A stretch of DNA of 64,000 bases, taken from CAZLPZ01 sp964607245 (GTDB lineage Bacteria > Pseudomonadota > Alphaproteobacteria > Micavibrionales > Micavibrionaceae). Location of the stretch: positions 124,001-188,000 of the forward strand of contig CAZSIB010000001.1 of assembly GCA_964607245.1 (NCBI GenBank). The letters run 5' to 3'. Positions 25,744-34,116 of this stretch are shown here, one piece after another (position 1 is the first letter of the stretch; each line of letters opens with the position of its first letter). Below the pieces are notes generated by a model. That model did not search any database. It saw nothing but the letters and a program-made list of their open reading frames with translations, and was not told the DNA's origin. The translations under genes were made by a program, and so were the position numbers.

Positions 25744-26897
25744 GCGGATAAGACTTTCAAAGAAGGCGCGGAAAGAGGCGCATCGGAGAGAGGACGTACA
25801 GATCCTTGATTGACATGATATAATGCAACATCCTGGACATTTTGAAACGCGTCATCTGTTGTCGCGGTCATAAACACTTGGGCCCCAAGATCGGTTAAAT
25901 GGGAGAGTAAAAAAATCCGTCGATCCGGATCGAGATGCGCGGCGATCTCATCCAAAAGTAGGACCGGGGCTTCACCCATTTCGCGGGTAATCAGGCGGAC
26001 ATGAGCCATAAATAAAGAAAAAAGGAGCGCCTTTTGTTCACCCGTGGAACATTCGCGGGCGGGCATATCCTTTGCCGTATATGACACCACGATATCCGAT
26101 CGATGGGGGCCAATCGTCGTTGCCTGAACCGTGCGGTCGTGTGCACGGTTGCGTTCCAATGCACGGCGGTAATCCGTTTCGATCTGAAGCGCAGGTTCTT
26201 GACCGACGCGTTCTTCAAAAAAGCCATGAAGGCGTAAAGATGGGGCAGGGAACAGATATGGATCTGTCTTGGGGATCTCTGAACGCAGGCGGTCCAAATA
26301 ATCGACCCGTGCCGTTGCAACGGCCAGGGACGTTGCGGCAAGATCATCTTCAATCGCATTGAGCCACAGTGGGTCGACACGGTCCAGGGACAATAGACGG
26401 TTACGTTCCGCAAGCAAACGGTCAAGGCGCGTAATGCGTCCGGCATGCGCGGCATCCGCCGTAAAAACAAAACGATCCAGCCATTTTCGTCGCGCCGATG
26501 CCCCGTCAAGGAATAAACGATCCTCACGGGGGGTCAGCCACACGCAACGAAAGATTTCAGCGCGTTCCTCATTTGATTTTAACTTTTCGCCATTCAAATG
26601 CACAATCCGACGCTTTTTAAGCGCATCATGGCCCAGGCCAATTTCCTGGGGGCCGTATTTCCCGTTTAAACGCGCATGAACAGCCCAGGGCGTATCGGGG
26701 GATGATTTATTTTGAATATCATCATCATGTGCAGAACGTAGACCCCGCCCTGGCGCAAGCAGCGATAACCCTTCAAGAATGTTTGTTTTCCCGGCACCGT
26801 TCGCCCCCGTAAAAGCGACGAGGCCTGGCGGCACATCCCGTAAATGGAGTGCCGCGTAACTTCGAAAATTCGATAAGGACAGCGCGCTCACGTACAT
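25740..26897 (-). CDS. recF: DNA replication/repair protein RecF
   Basis: A 385-residue SMC-like ATPase. Walker A is GANGAGKTN near residue 32, the signature is CSTGEQKALLFSLFMAH near 278, and Walker B is VLLLDEIAAHLD near 310. LSNFRSY at the N-terminus is typical of RecF. RecF loads RecA at single-strand gaps with RecOR. In many bacteria it sits between dnaN and gyrB, as here. One small membrane protein gene separates it from dnaN, and an EamA-type gene separates it from gyrB. Confidence 0.96.
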   Translation of the reverse strand: MYVSALSLSNFRSYAALHLRDVPPGLVAFTGANGAGKTNILEGLSLLAPGRGLRSAHDDDIQNKSSPDTPWAVHARLNGKYGPQEIGLGHDALKKRRIVHLNGEKLKSNEERAEIFRCVWLTPREDRLFLDGASARRKWLDRFVFTADAAHAGRITRLDRLLAERNRLLSLDRVDPLWLNAIEDDLAATSLAVATARVDYLDRLRSEIPKTDPYLFPAPSLRLHGFFEERVGQEPALQIETDYRRALERNRAHDRTVQATTIGPHRSDIVVSYTAKDMPARECSTGEQKALLFSLFMAHVRLITREMGEAPVLLLDEIAAHLDPDRRIFLLSHLTDLGAQVFMTATTDDAFQNVQDVALYHVNQGSVRPLSDAPLSAPSLKVLSA

Positions 26898-26926
26898 GAT
26901 GAACCGTTCTGTGGACGGAAGAAATT

Positions 26927-27403
26927 TTAATCAGAAGGAGGGGTACCCGCGGCTTTTGCCCGGGCGCGGTCCAGATACAACCCGCACAGCCAACCCAGAA
27001 AAACAAAACCTGTTGAATAAATGGGACCGAATAAATAGACAAGTGCCCCTTGTGCATCTGGATTAAAAGTATTCATCAGGTACGCATAGGTTAGAAATCC
27101 AAATCCTGCGAAAAAAGGGAAAAGGGCAGACGCCGCGTAACGATAGGTCATGGTCGCGAGTAGAATAGAGCCCCAGCATAACGATCCCGACAAAAATAGA
27201 AACAAAATCGCACCCGGCGTCCATTTATCCAAAAGACCGGGCCAATTGGGTTGAATGGCAAGCCGCCGCCAATTTGGATCTTCGGAAGTGACAAGAAACA
27301 GCGCAAAATCAGGCGCTGACGATTTTAAAGTTTCTGCCAAAATATCCGTCAAAAATGGCATGAGAATGCCGATCAAGATGGTCAGAAACCGAATTTGTCC
27401 CAT
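26927..27403 (-). CDS. Hypothetical four-helix membrane protein
   Basis: A 158-residue integral membrane protein with about four helices (roughly 5-22, 62-85, 90-112 and 124-143) and a charged C-terminus (LDRARAKAAGTPPSD). A soluble loop lies between helices 1 and 2 (about 25-60). No catalytic or binding motif is seen, and I do not recognise it. It sits between dnaN and recF with gaps of 43 and 29 bp, so it is probably in the same transcript. Its presence inside the replication cluster is unusual. Confidence 0.65.
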   Translation of the reverse strand: MGQIRFLTILIGILMPFLTDILAETLKSSAPDFALFLVTSEDPNWRRLAIQPNWPGLLDKWTPGAILFLFLSGSLCWGSILLATMTYRYAASALFPFFAGFGFLTYAYLMNTFNPDAQGALVYLFGPIYSTGFVFLGWLCGLYLDRARAKAAGTPPSD

Positions 27404-27446
27404 GGTCTTGAGTCGCCTTTATCCGTTTCTGTCGATACCGTCGCGA

Positions 27447-28568
27447 CTACACCCGCAGCGGCATAATCACGTACAGGGCGCTGGCATCGCTTGTATCTTC
27501 AATGATGGTCGGCGATGTTGAATCGGCAAGCTTGATGCGGCAGGCCGAGCCGTCGACCTGGGAGGTGATGTCCATCAAATAGCGGGCGTTAAACCCGATT
27601 TCAATCGTCGGCGCTTCGGAATGAACCTCGATATCCTCCGTCGCACTGCCGCTTTCCGCGCTCGACGCCGACAGAGTCATGGTCTTGCCGTTGAGCGTAA
27701 TTTTCAGGGCGCGGGTTTTTCCATCCGAAATCGTCGAGACGCGATCAATCGCGCTTGAGAAAACCTTGGGATCAACTTCAACCATTTTGTCGTTATTCGC
27801 CGGAATCACCCGGCCATAATCGGGGAAGGTCCCATCGATCAATTTGGTCGTCAGAACAATATGGTCAAAGGCAAAGCGGATCTTGTTCGCCGAAAGCGAG
27901 ACGTGGATGGTATCCGCCGCCTCTTCAATCAGTTTCCTAAGTTCAGCAACAGCCTTACGCGGAATAATCACACCGGCCATGCCCTGGGCGCCGTCAGGCA
28001 GCGGCATTTCAAACCGTGCCAAGCGGTGCCCATCGGTTGCAACCGCACGCAAAACTTGAACCCCGTCGTGGTCCGTCGCGTGCAGATAGATACCGTTTAA
28101 ATAGTATCGTGCTTCTTCCGTCGACATCGCAAATTTTGTCCGGTCGATCAGCGCCCGCAGATCGGCCGCCTTGAGCGAGAAATTTGTGGGCATGTTGGTC
28201 TCGGCACCCAGTTCAGGAAAATCGGAAACGGGCAAGCACCCCAGTTTAAAGTGCGACCGCCCCGCTTTGACCGTCATCGTATTGCCCGAGGTGTCGAGGT
28301 TGAGCTCGACCGATGCCCCATCCGGTAATTTCCGGACAATATCATGGAGCATGAGGGCTGGGGCCGTCGTTGCCCCCGGTGTTGCGATCTTGGCCGCGAT
28401 CGCTTCGTTCATTTCCAGGTCCATATCGGTCGTGGCCAGTTGCAAGGCTCCGTCCTGAGTTTTCAGGAGGACGTTTGCGAGAATGGGAATGGTGTTACGG
28501 CGTTCAACCACAGATTGCACATGGTTCAGCGCACGGAGCAAAGCAGAACGATCAATGGTAATTTTCAT
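27447..28568 (-). CDS. dnaN: DNA polymerase III beta subunit (sliding clamp)
   Basis: A 373-residue clamp of normal length with three repeated clamp domains. MKITIDRSALLRALNHVQSV opens the protein, GIYLH and ATDGHRLA lie in the middle, and the C-terminus is SDASALYVIMPLRV, the usual clamp ending. It tethers Pol III and other enzymes to DNA. It is two genes away from dnaA, separated by an EamA-type transporter gene. Confidence 0.98.
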   Translation of the reverse strand: MKITIDRSALLRALNHVQSVVERRNTIPILANVLLKTQDGALQLATTDMDLEMNEAIAAKIATPGATTAPALMLHDIVRKLPDGASVELNLDTSGNTMTVKAGRSHFKLGCLPVSDFPELGAETNMPTNFSLKAADLRALIDRTKFAMSTEEARYYLNGIYLHATDHDGVQVLRAVATDGHRLARFEMPLPDGAQGMAGVIIPRKAVAELRKLIEEAADTIHVSLSANKIRFAFDHIVLTTKLIDGTFPDYGRVIPANNDKMVEVDPKVFSSAIDRVSTISDGKTRALKITLNGKTMTLSASSAESGSATEDIEVHSEAPTIEIGFNARYLMDITSQVDGSACRIKLADSTSPTIIEDTSDASALYVIMPLRV

Positions 28569-28679
28569 GGGGTGTCATCCATTTCAATAAAAAACGAATC
28601 AGTCGTCAAGCGGAATAAGCGTATCTATAGCACAGGGAAAATGCAGACAGAACAGGTTTTGGAAGGGTTTTGAACAGGA

Positions 28680-29597
28680 TTATGGTGCTGTTAACAACCA
28701 TAGCCCCGCCAGCATCAGTGCAAAACAGCCAAGCTTATAAGAAACTTCTCGACGGGTCAGAGAAAATGAATAGACAGAAGGGACTAACTTTGCCGCGATA
28801 TAGCTTAGAAATAAGACAAAGACGACTTGGAATGAACCCATAATGTCGGTTATCGCGGCTGGGACAAGGGCGACACCTAAAGCCGCTGTGCGCGAGGTAT
28901 TGGCGGCAACGTCGGCAATTTCCTGAATTGCTGTATAGCCGAGTATTTTTCCTTTGGTGTCTTGGATCTTGGTCCGTACCTCATGGCGGATTTTTTGGCT
29001 TAATATCATGATGATAATTGGAAGGGCAACCCACCCCAGGCATGACCAAAAACTAATGGTGATCCAAGAGAGATCGGAAGCAACGGCACGCAAGGCCACG
29101 ACAAAACAGGCGTACAAAATCATTGCGAGAACAATCAGAAAGAAGGGGCGGCGTTGAAAATGAAATTGCCGCCAGTTCATCATGCTGCTGGCAGAGGCAA
29201 GAATAACGATCAATCCACCCAGTATTTGAGATATTGTCAGTGTTTCACCAAACAGAACCCAAGCAAAAAGGGCAACAAAAATCGGGGCTGTTTGAAATAC
29301 CGGTGTAAATTCATGGGCATCGGCATCTGCCATTGCGTATACATAGGGGATGCAACATGCAGAAAAGAGCCACGCAATTCCCATTACCTTCAATCCTTGG
29401 GTCAAGTCGAAAGGATCTGTTGCGGGAATAAAGGGATAGATCAATAACGCGATTGGGAAACAGACAAACCCAGAAAATGAAAGAAACAAAAGGGGTGAAT
29501 CGGAGGTGTGTTCACGAATAACGTATTGGTCGGCAAGACTGCTGAGTGCATGCAGGAAGCCAGGTGCAAGCGCGCACAAAAACCAAACGATTGTCAT
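28680..29597 (-). CDS. EamA/DMT-superfamily transporter
   Basis: A 305-residue ten-helix protein with two EamA-type halves. The N-terminus MTIVWFLCALAPGFLHALSS is an uncleaved first helix. A conserved-looking ELADVAANTSR-like element (residues near 228, EIADVAANTSRTAAL) precedes helix 8. It differs clearly from the transporter at 24874, so the two are not a recent duplication. The gap to the dnaA stop is 19 bp. Cargo is unknown. Confidence 0.75.
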   Translation of the reverse strand: MTIVWFLCALAPGFLHALSSLADQYVIREHTSDSPLLFLSFSGFVCFPIALLIYPFIPATDPFDLTQGLKVMGIAWLFSACCIPYVYAMADADAHEFTPVFQTAPIFVALFAWVLFGETLTISQILGGLIVILASASSMMNWRQFHFQRRPFFLIVLAMILYACFVVALRAVASDLSWITISFWSCLGWVALPIIIMILSQKIRHEVRTKIQDTKGKILGYTAIQEIADVAANTSRTAALGVALVPAAITDIMGSFQVVFVLFLSYIAAKLVPSVYSFSLTRREVSYKLGCFALMLAGLWLLTAP

Positions 29598-29616
29598 TGT
29601 GCGCGCTGCCTCCCGA

Positions 29617-31062
29617 TCAACCCGTCAGTGTCCGTTTTAACAAATCGACTTCTTGGGCGAAATCGTTGTCGTCACGGACCAGTTCTTCGATCTTTTTCAC
29701 GGCGTGCATGACGGTGGTATGGTCGCGGCCGCCGAATTTACGCCCAATTTCGGGCAGTGACCGCGGGGTCAGTTGCTTGGAGAGGTACATTGCAACTTGA
29801 CGGGGGCGGGCCACTTCACGCGCGCGGCGGGGCGAGGCCATATCCGTCAGTTTCAAGTTGTAATGTTCGGCGACCTTACGCTGAATCTCATCGATCGTAA
29901 TCCGGCGGTCGTTCGAGCGCAAAAGGTCTGAGAGCACATCTTGGGTTGATTCAAGGGTGATTGCCAATTTCGTCACATCCGCATGCGCGACGATACGGTT
30001 GAGTGCACCTTCCAGTTCGCGAATGTTACTCGTCACTTTTGCGGCCAGGAATTCCAAACCGGTTTCGGGCACACTGGCTGAGAGTAACGCGCGCTTGGAT
30101 TGCAAGATCCCCAGGCGCAGATCATAGCTGCTTGGTTGGATATCGGCGACCAAGCCCCACGCCAGGCGCGAGCGTAAACGTTCATCAAGACCGGTCAGGT
30201 CAGACGGGGCCTTATCCGCCGAGATGATGATTTGCTTGTTTTGATCGACAAGGGCGTTAAACGTATGGAAAAATTCTTCTTGGGTTGAATCCTTGCCGCT
30301 CATGAACTGAATATCGTCGATCATCAAGACATCGACGGAGCGGATCTGTTCCTTGAACGCCATGGTGTTTTGCGCGCGCACGGCCCGTACGAATTGATAC
30401 ATGAATTTTTCAGCCGACATGTACAGAACCGTTTTATGCGGGTGTTTCTCGCGCATTTGGTGCGCGATCGCATGCATCAGGTGAGTTTTACCAATCCCAA
30501 CGCCGCCATAAAGGAATAGGGGATTAAACGGGATGGTCGATGAATCCGAGACGCGGTGTGCCGCCGCCTGGGCCAGTGCGTTTGTTTTTCCAACAACAAA
30601 AGTGCCAAAGGTATAACGCGGATCAAGCGGGGAGCAAAGTTCAGGGTCAATGGCGGGGGTCGCGGCGGCGGGGATATTCGTGTTTGCCTTGGTGGCGGCG
30701 GGCGCTTTCGCGTCTACGTCGGTGTTGTCACTAATGGGCGCCGCCACAACAACAATTTCAATCCGGCGAATATCGGCGTTGCGTGTGGTGCAGATTTCAA
30801 GCAGCCGCGCAACATAGTGTGACGCAATCCAATCCTTCATAAAGCGTGTAGGGACAGAAACCTCAAGTGTGCCATGGTAATACGCCTGAAGCGTCAGGGG
30901 CTTGAGCCAGCTGCGGAAAACGGCTTCTCCGAATTCTTCGCGGAGTTGGGCATAGACAGCATCCCAAAGTGCTTTTAGTTCGGGCGTCGGAAGGAAAGAG
31001 GGTGTATCGCCACCTTCCGCGTTCTGAACTGACTTTGCTGATTTGCCACTGATATCAACCAT
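29617..31062 (-). CDS. dnaA: Chromosomal replication initiator DnaA
   Basis: A 481-residue DnaA with all four domains. Domain I is near 30-110. Domain II is a short Ala/Thr linker. The AAA+ domain has Walker A GGVGIGKTH near 192 and Walker B VLMIDDIQFM near 256. Domain IV has the DnaA-box signature GGRDHTTVMHA near 452. The start has a good Shine-Dalgarno (AAAAAGGATCC). It opens oriC in the ATP form. The upstream neighbour is rpsT, an arrangement seen in many alphaproteobacteria. Confidence 0.98.
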   Translation of the reverse strand: MVDISGKSAKSVQNAEGGDTPSFLPTPELKALWDAVYAQLREEFGEAVFRSWLKPLTLQAYYHGTLEVSVPTRFMKDWIASHYVARLLEICTTRNADIRRIEIVVVAAPISDNTDVDAKAPAATKANTNIPAAATPAIDPELCSPLDPRYTFGTFVVGKTNALAQAAAHRVSDSSTIPFNPLFLYGGVGIGKTHLMHAIAHQMREKHPHKTVLYMSAEKFMYQFVRAVRAQNTMAFKEQIRSVDVLMIDDIQFMSGKDSTQEEFFHTFNALVDQNKQIIISADKAPSDLTGLDERLRSRLAWGLVADIQPSSYDLRLGILQSKRALLSASVPETGLEFLAAKVTSNIRELEGALNRIVAHADVTKLAITLESTQDVLSDLLRSNDRRITIDEIQRKVAEHYNLKLTDMASPRRAREVARPRQVAMYLSKQLTPRSLPEIGRKFGGRDHTTVMHAVKKIEELVRDDNDFAQEVDLLKRTLTG

Positions 31063-31518
31063 GTTGGATCCTTTTTCGATTCATAAAGTGTTTGCGTCGT
31101 GATACGGGACGGGTCATCGGGGCACATGCCCGCGAGACGACCAAAGAAGTCCCAATGTCTGCGGGTACGTTTCGGGGTCGTGATGAACCCGTCGCGTAAC
31201 CCGCGCGCTCTGCAAAACGCTGCTCGGATGGACCTTGTGAAAGGCACACCGAAACCGCATACACCCGATATGTTTAGAAGAAAGCACGACAGATGCGCGA
31301 TGCGCACCTTCGTGTTCCCCCGAACACATTCCCGTTTCGTTGTTTCATCCCCGTTGACCGTTGCAGAACGGTGGGATGAGATATTTTGTCGCTGATATCC
31401 ACAGGTATAGCAAAAATTTTTCTGTTTGCAACAGGGTCAAAGCGCGAACAGTAAAAACGCAAGTTTTTTGCGCGTGATTAGAAGTAATAAATTTCTTTTG
31501 TTCTTTTGGCACAAAGTA
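31063..31518. other. dnaA upstream intergenic region with a single DnaA-box-like site
   Basis: No gene is supported. The region has one near-perfect DnaA box, ATATCCACA at 31395-31403 (one mismatch to TTATCCACA), next to an AT-rich stretch at 31404-31515. A short palindrome GTGTTC-CCCC-GAACAC lies at 31312-31327. A single box fits dnaA autoregulation better than a replication origin, which normally has several. The dnaA promoter must lie here but no strong -35/-10 pair stands out. Confidence 0.4.
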
Positions 31519-31551
31519 AAGGGCTTGGTGAATATTTTACACCAAGCCCTT
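31519..31551 (-). terminator. Terminator after rpsT
   Basis: AAGGGCTTGGTG (31519-31530) and CACCAAGCCCTT (31540-31551) are a perfect 12-bp inverted repeat with a 9-nt loop. On the minus strand it follows the rpsT stop by about 75 bases and is followed by TTTACTTTG. It separates rpsT from dnaA, so dnaA has its own promoter. Confidence 0.75.
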
Positions 31552-31628
31552 TTATACTTTTGATTGAAACAAAAATTATTTCAGTTGCAGGTCACGACAG
31601 GGAAGAAAAAATTTCTTCCGCACTATCG

Positions 31629-31901
31629 TTACGCCGAGGTTTGTAATTTTTTGATGCGCGCGGAAAGGCGGGAGACTTTGCGTGACGCGGCCTTTTTGTT
31701 CACCACACCCTTGGCAGCGTTACGTTGCAACGACGGCTGGGCGGCAGAAAGCGCTTGCTTGGCGGCGGCAGCGTCACCCGACGCAATCGCCAGTTCAACT
31801 TTTTTCACGGCCGTGCGCATGGCGCTTTTACGGCTGGAGTTATCCTTGGTCACTTTGGCGTTACGGATGATGCGGGCCTTGGATGATTTATGGTTCGCCA
31901 T
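31629..31901 (-). CDS. rpsT: 30S ribosomal protein bS20
   Basis: A 90-residue basic protein that opens MANHKSSKARIIRNAK, as S20 does (MANxxSxxKR). It is rich in Lys, Arg and Ala, and ends SRLSARIKKLQTSA. It binds 16S rRNA early in assembly. The leader between its promoter (near 31960) and its start is about 50 nt. It is monocistronic, between its own promoter and a strong terminator. Confidence 0.97.
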   Translation of the reverse strand: MANHKSSKARIIRNAKVTKDNSSRKSAMRTAVKKVELAIASGDAAAAKQALSAAQPSLQRNAAKGVVNKKAASRKVSRLSARIKKLQTSA

Positions 31902-31956
31902 TCTATTCAGAGTCCTTGTTTTCTTTTGGGTCGTTTCATTCTTTACGGGTTCATGG

Positions 31957-31985
31957 TTTTTAGGCGTCTAAGGCCTATTTGTCAA
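31957..31985 (-). promoter_or_regulatory. Sigma70-type promoter of rpsT
   Basis: On the minus strand a perfect -35 TTGACA (31985 to 31980) is followed after 17 bp by TAAAAA (31962 to 31957), a fair -10 element. It precedes rpsT by about 55 bases. Confidence 0.6.
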
Positions 31986-32118
31986 GGTTCATGTGCATGA
32001 TTGAGGCATCGGCGTTCGTTAATATTTTGAGCTCGCTGCCCTGTGATCAAAAAGAGCCCGCGCGGGCAAAATAAACGGCCCGGGGCAGGGGGCAATGGTG
32101 GCCCCGCATGTGGATCAG

Positions 32119-32218
32119 AAAAAAGGACCGCCAGGTTGCCCTGACGGTCCAGTTGTGTGGGGAAATCAACCAACGATGTCTCATCGTGTGGGGGATTGAC
32201 ACCATCGGTGACTTCGAG
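32119..32218 (-). ncRNA. Candidate small RNA of about 100 nt with promoter and intrinsic terminator
   Basis: On the minus strand TTGACG (32251-32246) and TATAGA (32230-32225), 15 bp apart, form a possible promoter that predicts a start near 32218. The transcript would contain a perfect hairpin ACGATG-AGA-CATCGT. It ends in GGACCG-N14-CGGTCC (32125-32150, nearly 11 bp with one mismatch), followed by six T residues (32124-32119). No reading frame fits between. A further GC palindrome (32056-32067) with TCTTTTTG lies downstream as a backup terminator. I do not recognise the family; it is not 6S, SRP RNA or tmRNA by visible motifs. Confidence 0.45.
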
Positions 32219-32301
32219 AACATTTCTATAATACTTTTAACCTTACGTCAAGAGAAAATTTATAAAAAAGTCATTTTTATGCTTTTTTTATAGACAAGTC
32301 C

Positions 32302-32316
32302 TTAATTTTTGGTTAG
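32302..32316 (+). promoter_or_regulatory. CtrA-box-like site upstream of the XRE regulator
   Basis: TTAA-TTTTTGG-TTAG, one base from TTAA-N7-TTAA. The same TTAA-N7-TTAG form occurs at 14500 and 62902. Such sites arise by chance in AT-rich DNA, so the call rests mostly on cckA being in this genome. Confidence 0.25.
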
Positions 32317-32375
32317 TGTCCGGTTTATTAACGCTGTTTTGTTAACTTTTATACCGCCGAAAGGTGAGGATACGA

Positions 32376-33050
32376 ATGCCTAGTATTGATCAAATTCGTG
32401 CGGCGCGCGCGCTTCTAAACTGGTCCCAAGGGGATCTTGCGACCCGTGCCGGCCTGTCTCAGACGGGGATTGCGCGGATTGAAAACGGGATTAACACGCC
32501 CAATACCAGCACCATGGATAAAATCATCGGAGCGTTCGATGACGCCGGGATCGAATTTATCGCGGATCGCGGAATTGAACGGCGCAGGACAGACGTCCAT
32601 GTCTATAAGGGAAGCGAAGGCTTCCGTGAGTTTATGGACGACGTTTATATGGTAGCGAAAAATCAAGGGGGTGAGATTTGCCTGTATAATGCGCGGCCTG
32701 CAAATTGGATTAAATGGCTCGGGGTTGATTGGAATCGTGCCCATTCTGAACGTATGGCGGCTTTGGTAAATCAAATTAATTTCAAGATCACTTGCCAACG
32801 CGGTAGTTATGATTTTATTGGAAGCAAGCACGCCGAATATCGATGGGTTCCGGATGAACTGTGGAATGAGCGCTCCTTTTATGCCTACGGTAACCGGATT
32901 GGGTTTTTGGATTTCCAAGAAGAAAGTGTCGAAATTTACGTTCTGAAACAGAAGCAATTTTCGGACAGCTTCCGCGCCCTTTTTAATGTGGCGTGGGAAT
33001 ATGCAACGATTGTTCCGGATGCGGGCGGCCATGGACCGATAAAAAAATGA
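32376..33050 (+). CDS. XRE-family transcriptional regulator with C-terminal effector-like domain
   Basis: A 224-residue protein. A helix-turn-helix of Cro/C1 type spans about 1-60 (RAARALLNWSQGDLATRAGL and GIARIENGINTPNT). The remainder (about 70-220) is a mixed alpha/beta domain with YNARPANWIKWLG near 109. It may be a phospholipase-D-fold sensing domain, but I am not sure. The start at 32376 has AGGTGAGG 7 bases upstream; a GTG at 32364 is part of that motif. Its stop overlaps the start of the next gene (ATGA), so it is coupled to the formyltransferase and probably regulates it. Confidence 0.85.
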   Translation: MPSIDQIRAARALLNWSQGDLATRAGLSQTGIARIENGINTPNTSTMDKIIGAFDDAGIEFIADRGIERRRTDVHVYKGSEGFREFMDDVYMVAKNQGGEICLYNARPANWIKWLGVDWNRAHSERMAALVNQINFKITCQRGSYDFIGSKHAEYRWVPDELWNERSFYAYGNRIGFLDFQEESVEIYVLKQKQFSDSFRALFNVAWEYATIVPDAGGHGPIKK

Positions 33051-34033
33051 CCATAGCACCAGAAAAAAACAAACTCGCGCTTTTCGTTTGTCACGATTTG
33101 ATTGGGCTATTGATCCTCAATCGATTGGTTCCTGCATTATGCGCCCAAGGTTGGCGGCCATGTGTATTTAACACAACGAATAAACGCAATCGTCAATTCA
33201 AAGTTCCACCACCTGCGATTCCATCATTTTTTGGCGCGGGGATCGTTCATGATGGGCTTCTGCCGTATCTGGATGCAGGGCGCCGGTGTCATCTTGGCGC
33301 GGCACCAATTACGGAAGCGTATAGTTATAAAGAGCTTTCGGCTCGGTTTGATCTGCTTTATCAAGAGCAAGATGATATAAACGACCCAGAATTTTATAAC
33401 AAGATTTTGGACGATCATACCTATGCCGGGGCGATCTCTATTCGGTTCCTACAAATTTTTGAGAAGCCTTTGATCGATCTTTTTTCAAAGAAAGGTTTTT
33501 TTTGGAATCTGCATGGCGGGATTCTCCCTGATTATAAAGGCCTTTTGATCCCGTATCGTGTTCTTCAGAACAACGAAGAAGATTACGGATGGACATTGCA
33601 CCATATGGATTATGGGTTAGATGAAGGGGCTGCCATTCGGACGTGTACGATTAAGATTGATCGTCAAACTCCGATTTTTGATGATTATATGGAGATGGTC
33701 CCGATGGGATCTGAAATGATTTTAGGCGCTCTTTCTGATTACGCTGCCGCAAGACAGGAAAGTAAGAAAAAAATCTTAAATTCCAAGACCAGAGATGTTA
33801 CCTATTACCCGTACCCCAGCGAAGAAGAAATGAATGCCTATGAGCGCGAGGGTATACGGTTTATCGGAAGTCCTTTTGATCACGTAGAATTTATTGTTAA
33901 AAATTTTGCATCATTGTCAGATCAACAAGATCAAACACGGCTGCGTGATGCTTTAATTGCCTCGATACGGCGCTGGTCGGAAACCATCCAGGATAAAGAA
34001 TCTTTGTTCGGTCGTTCTGTTCGGGCCGCTTAA
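33047..34033 (+). CDS. Formyltransferase-family protein
   Basis: A 328-residue protein whose ATG overlaps the regulator's stop by 4 nt. The central motif NLHGGILPDYKG (about residues 157-168) matches the formyltransferase pattern with the His and the S/G-LLPxYRG loop. The catalytic Asn-x-His is present, and an Asp in HHMDYGLDEGAAI fits the third active-site position. The C-terminus has no methionyl-tRNA domain, so it is not Fmt. It could transfer formyl to an amino sugar or another amine, as in surface polysaccharide formylation, but no sugar genes are near. Confidence 0.7.
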   Translation: MTIAPEKNKLALFVCHDLIGLLILNRLVPALCAQGWRPCVFNTTNKRNRQFKVPPPAIPSFFGAGIVHDGLLPYLDAGRRCHLGAAPITEAYSYKELSARFDLLYQEQDDINDPEFYNKILDDHTYAGAISIRFLQIFEKPLIDLFSKKGFFWNLHGGILPDYKGLLIPYRVLQNNEEDYGWTLHHMDYGLDEGAAIRTCTIKIDRQTPIFDDYMEMVPMGSEMILGALSDYAAARQESKKKILNSKTRDVTYYPYPSEEEMNAYEREGIRFIGSPFDHVEFIVKNFASLSDQQDQTRLRDALIASIRRWSETIQDKESLFGRSVRAA

Positions 34034-34051
34034 ACACCCTGCCTAAAACAA

Positions 34052-34075
34052 AAACCCCCGGAAATCCGGGGGTTT
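34052..34075. terminator. Bidirectional rho-independent terminator
   Basis: AAACCCCCGGA and TCCGGGGGTTT form a perfect 11-bp stem with a 2-nt centre or a 4-nt loop, flanked by A runs on one side and T-rich sequence on the other. It lies between the convergent formyltransferase and groEL genes and can serve both. Confidence 0.8.
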
Positions 34076-34116
34076 CTTTATTTCTATGTTTGAAAAGCGC
34101 GGGCAGGGGTGGCGGT

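Larger units (their letters stand above)
31986..32375. other. Intergenic region between rpsT promoter and the XRE gene
   Basis: These 390 bp hold no protein gene. They contain the small-RNA candidate (32119-32218) with its promoter (32225-32251), and a GCCCGCGCGGGC hairpin (32056-32067). An AT-rich zone (32225-32350) contains a CtrA-like box and a GTTAA inverted repeat near 32329-32346 that may belong to the XRE regulator. Confidence 0.4.

Noticed and set aside
31312..31327. GTTC-CCCC-GAAC palindrome as an SOS (LexA) box
   Set aside because: Alphaproteobacterial LexA sites are direct repeats GTTC-N7-GTTC; the orientation and spacing here do not fit.
31063..31518. Replication origin next to dnaA
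   Set aside because: Only one DnaA-box-like site was found; origins normally show several plus a clear AT-rich unwinding element.
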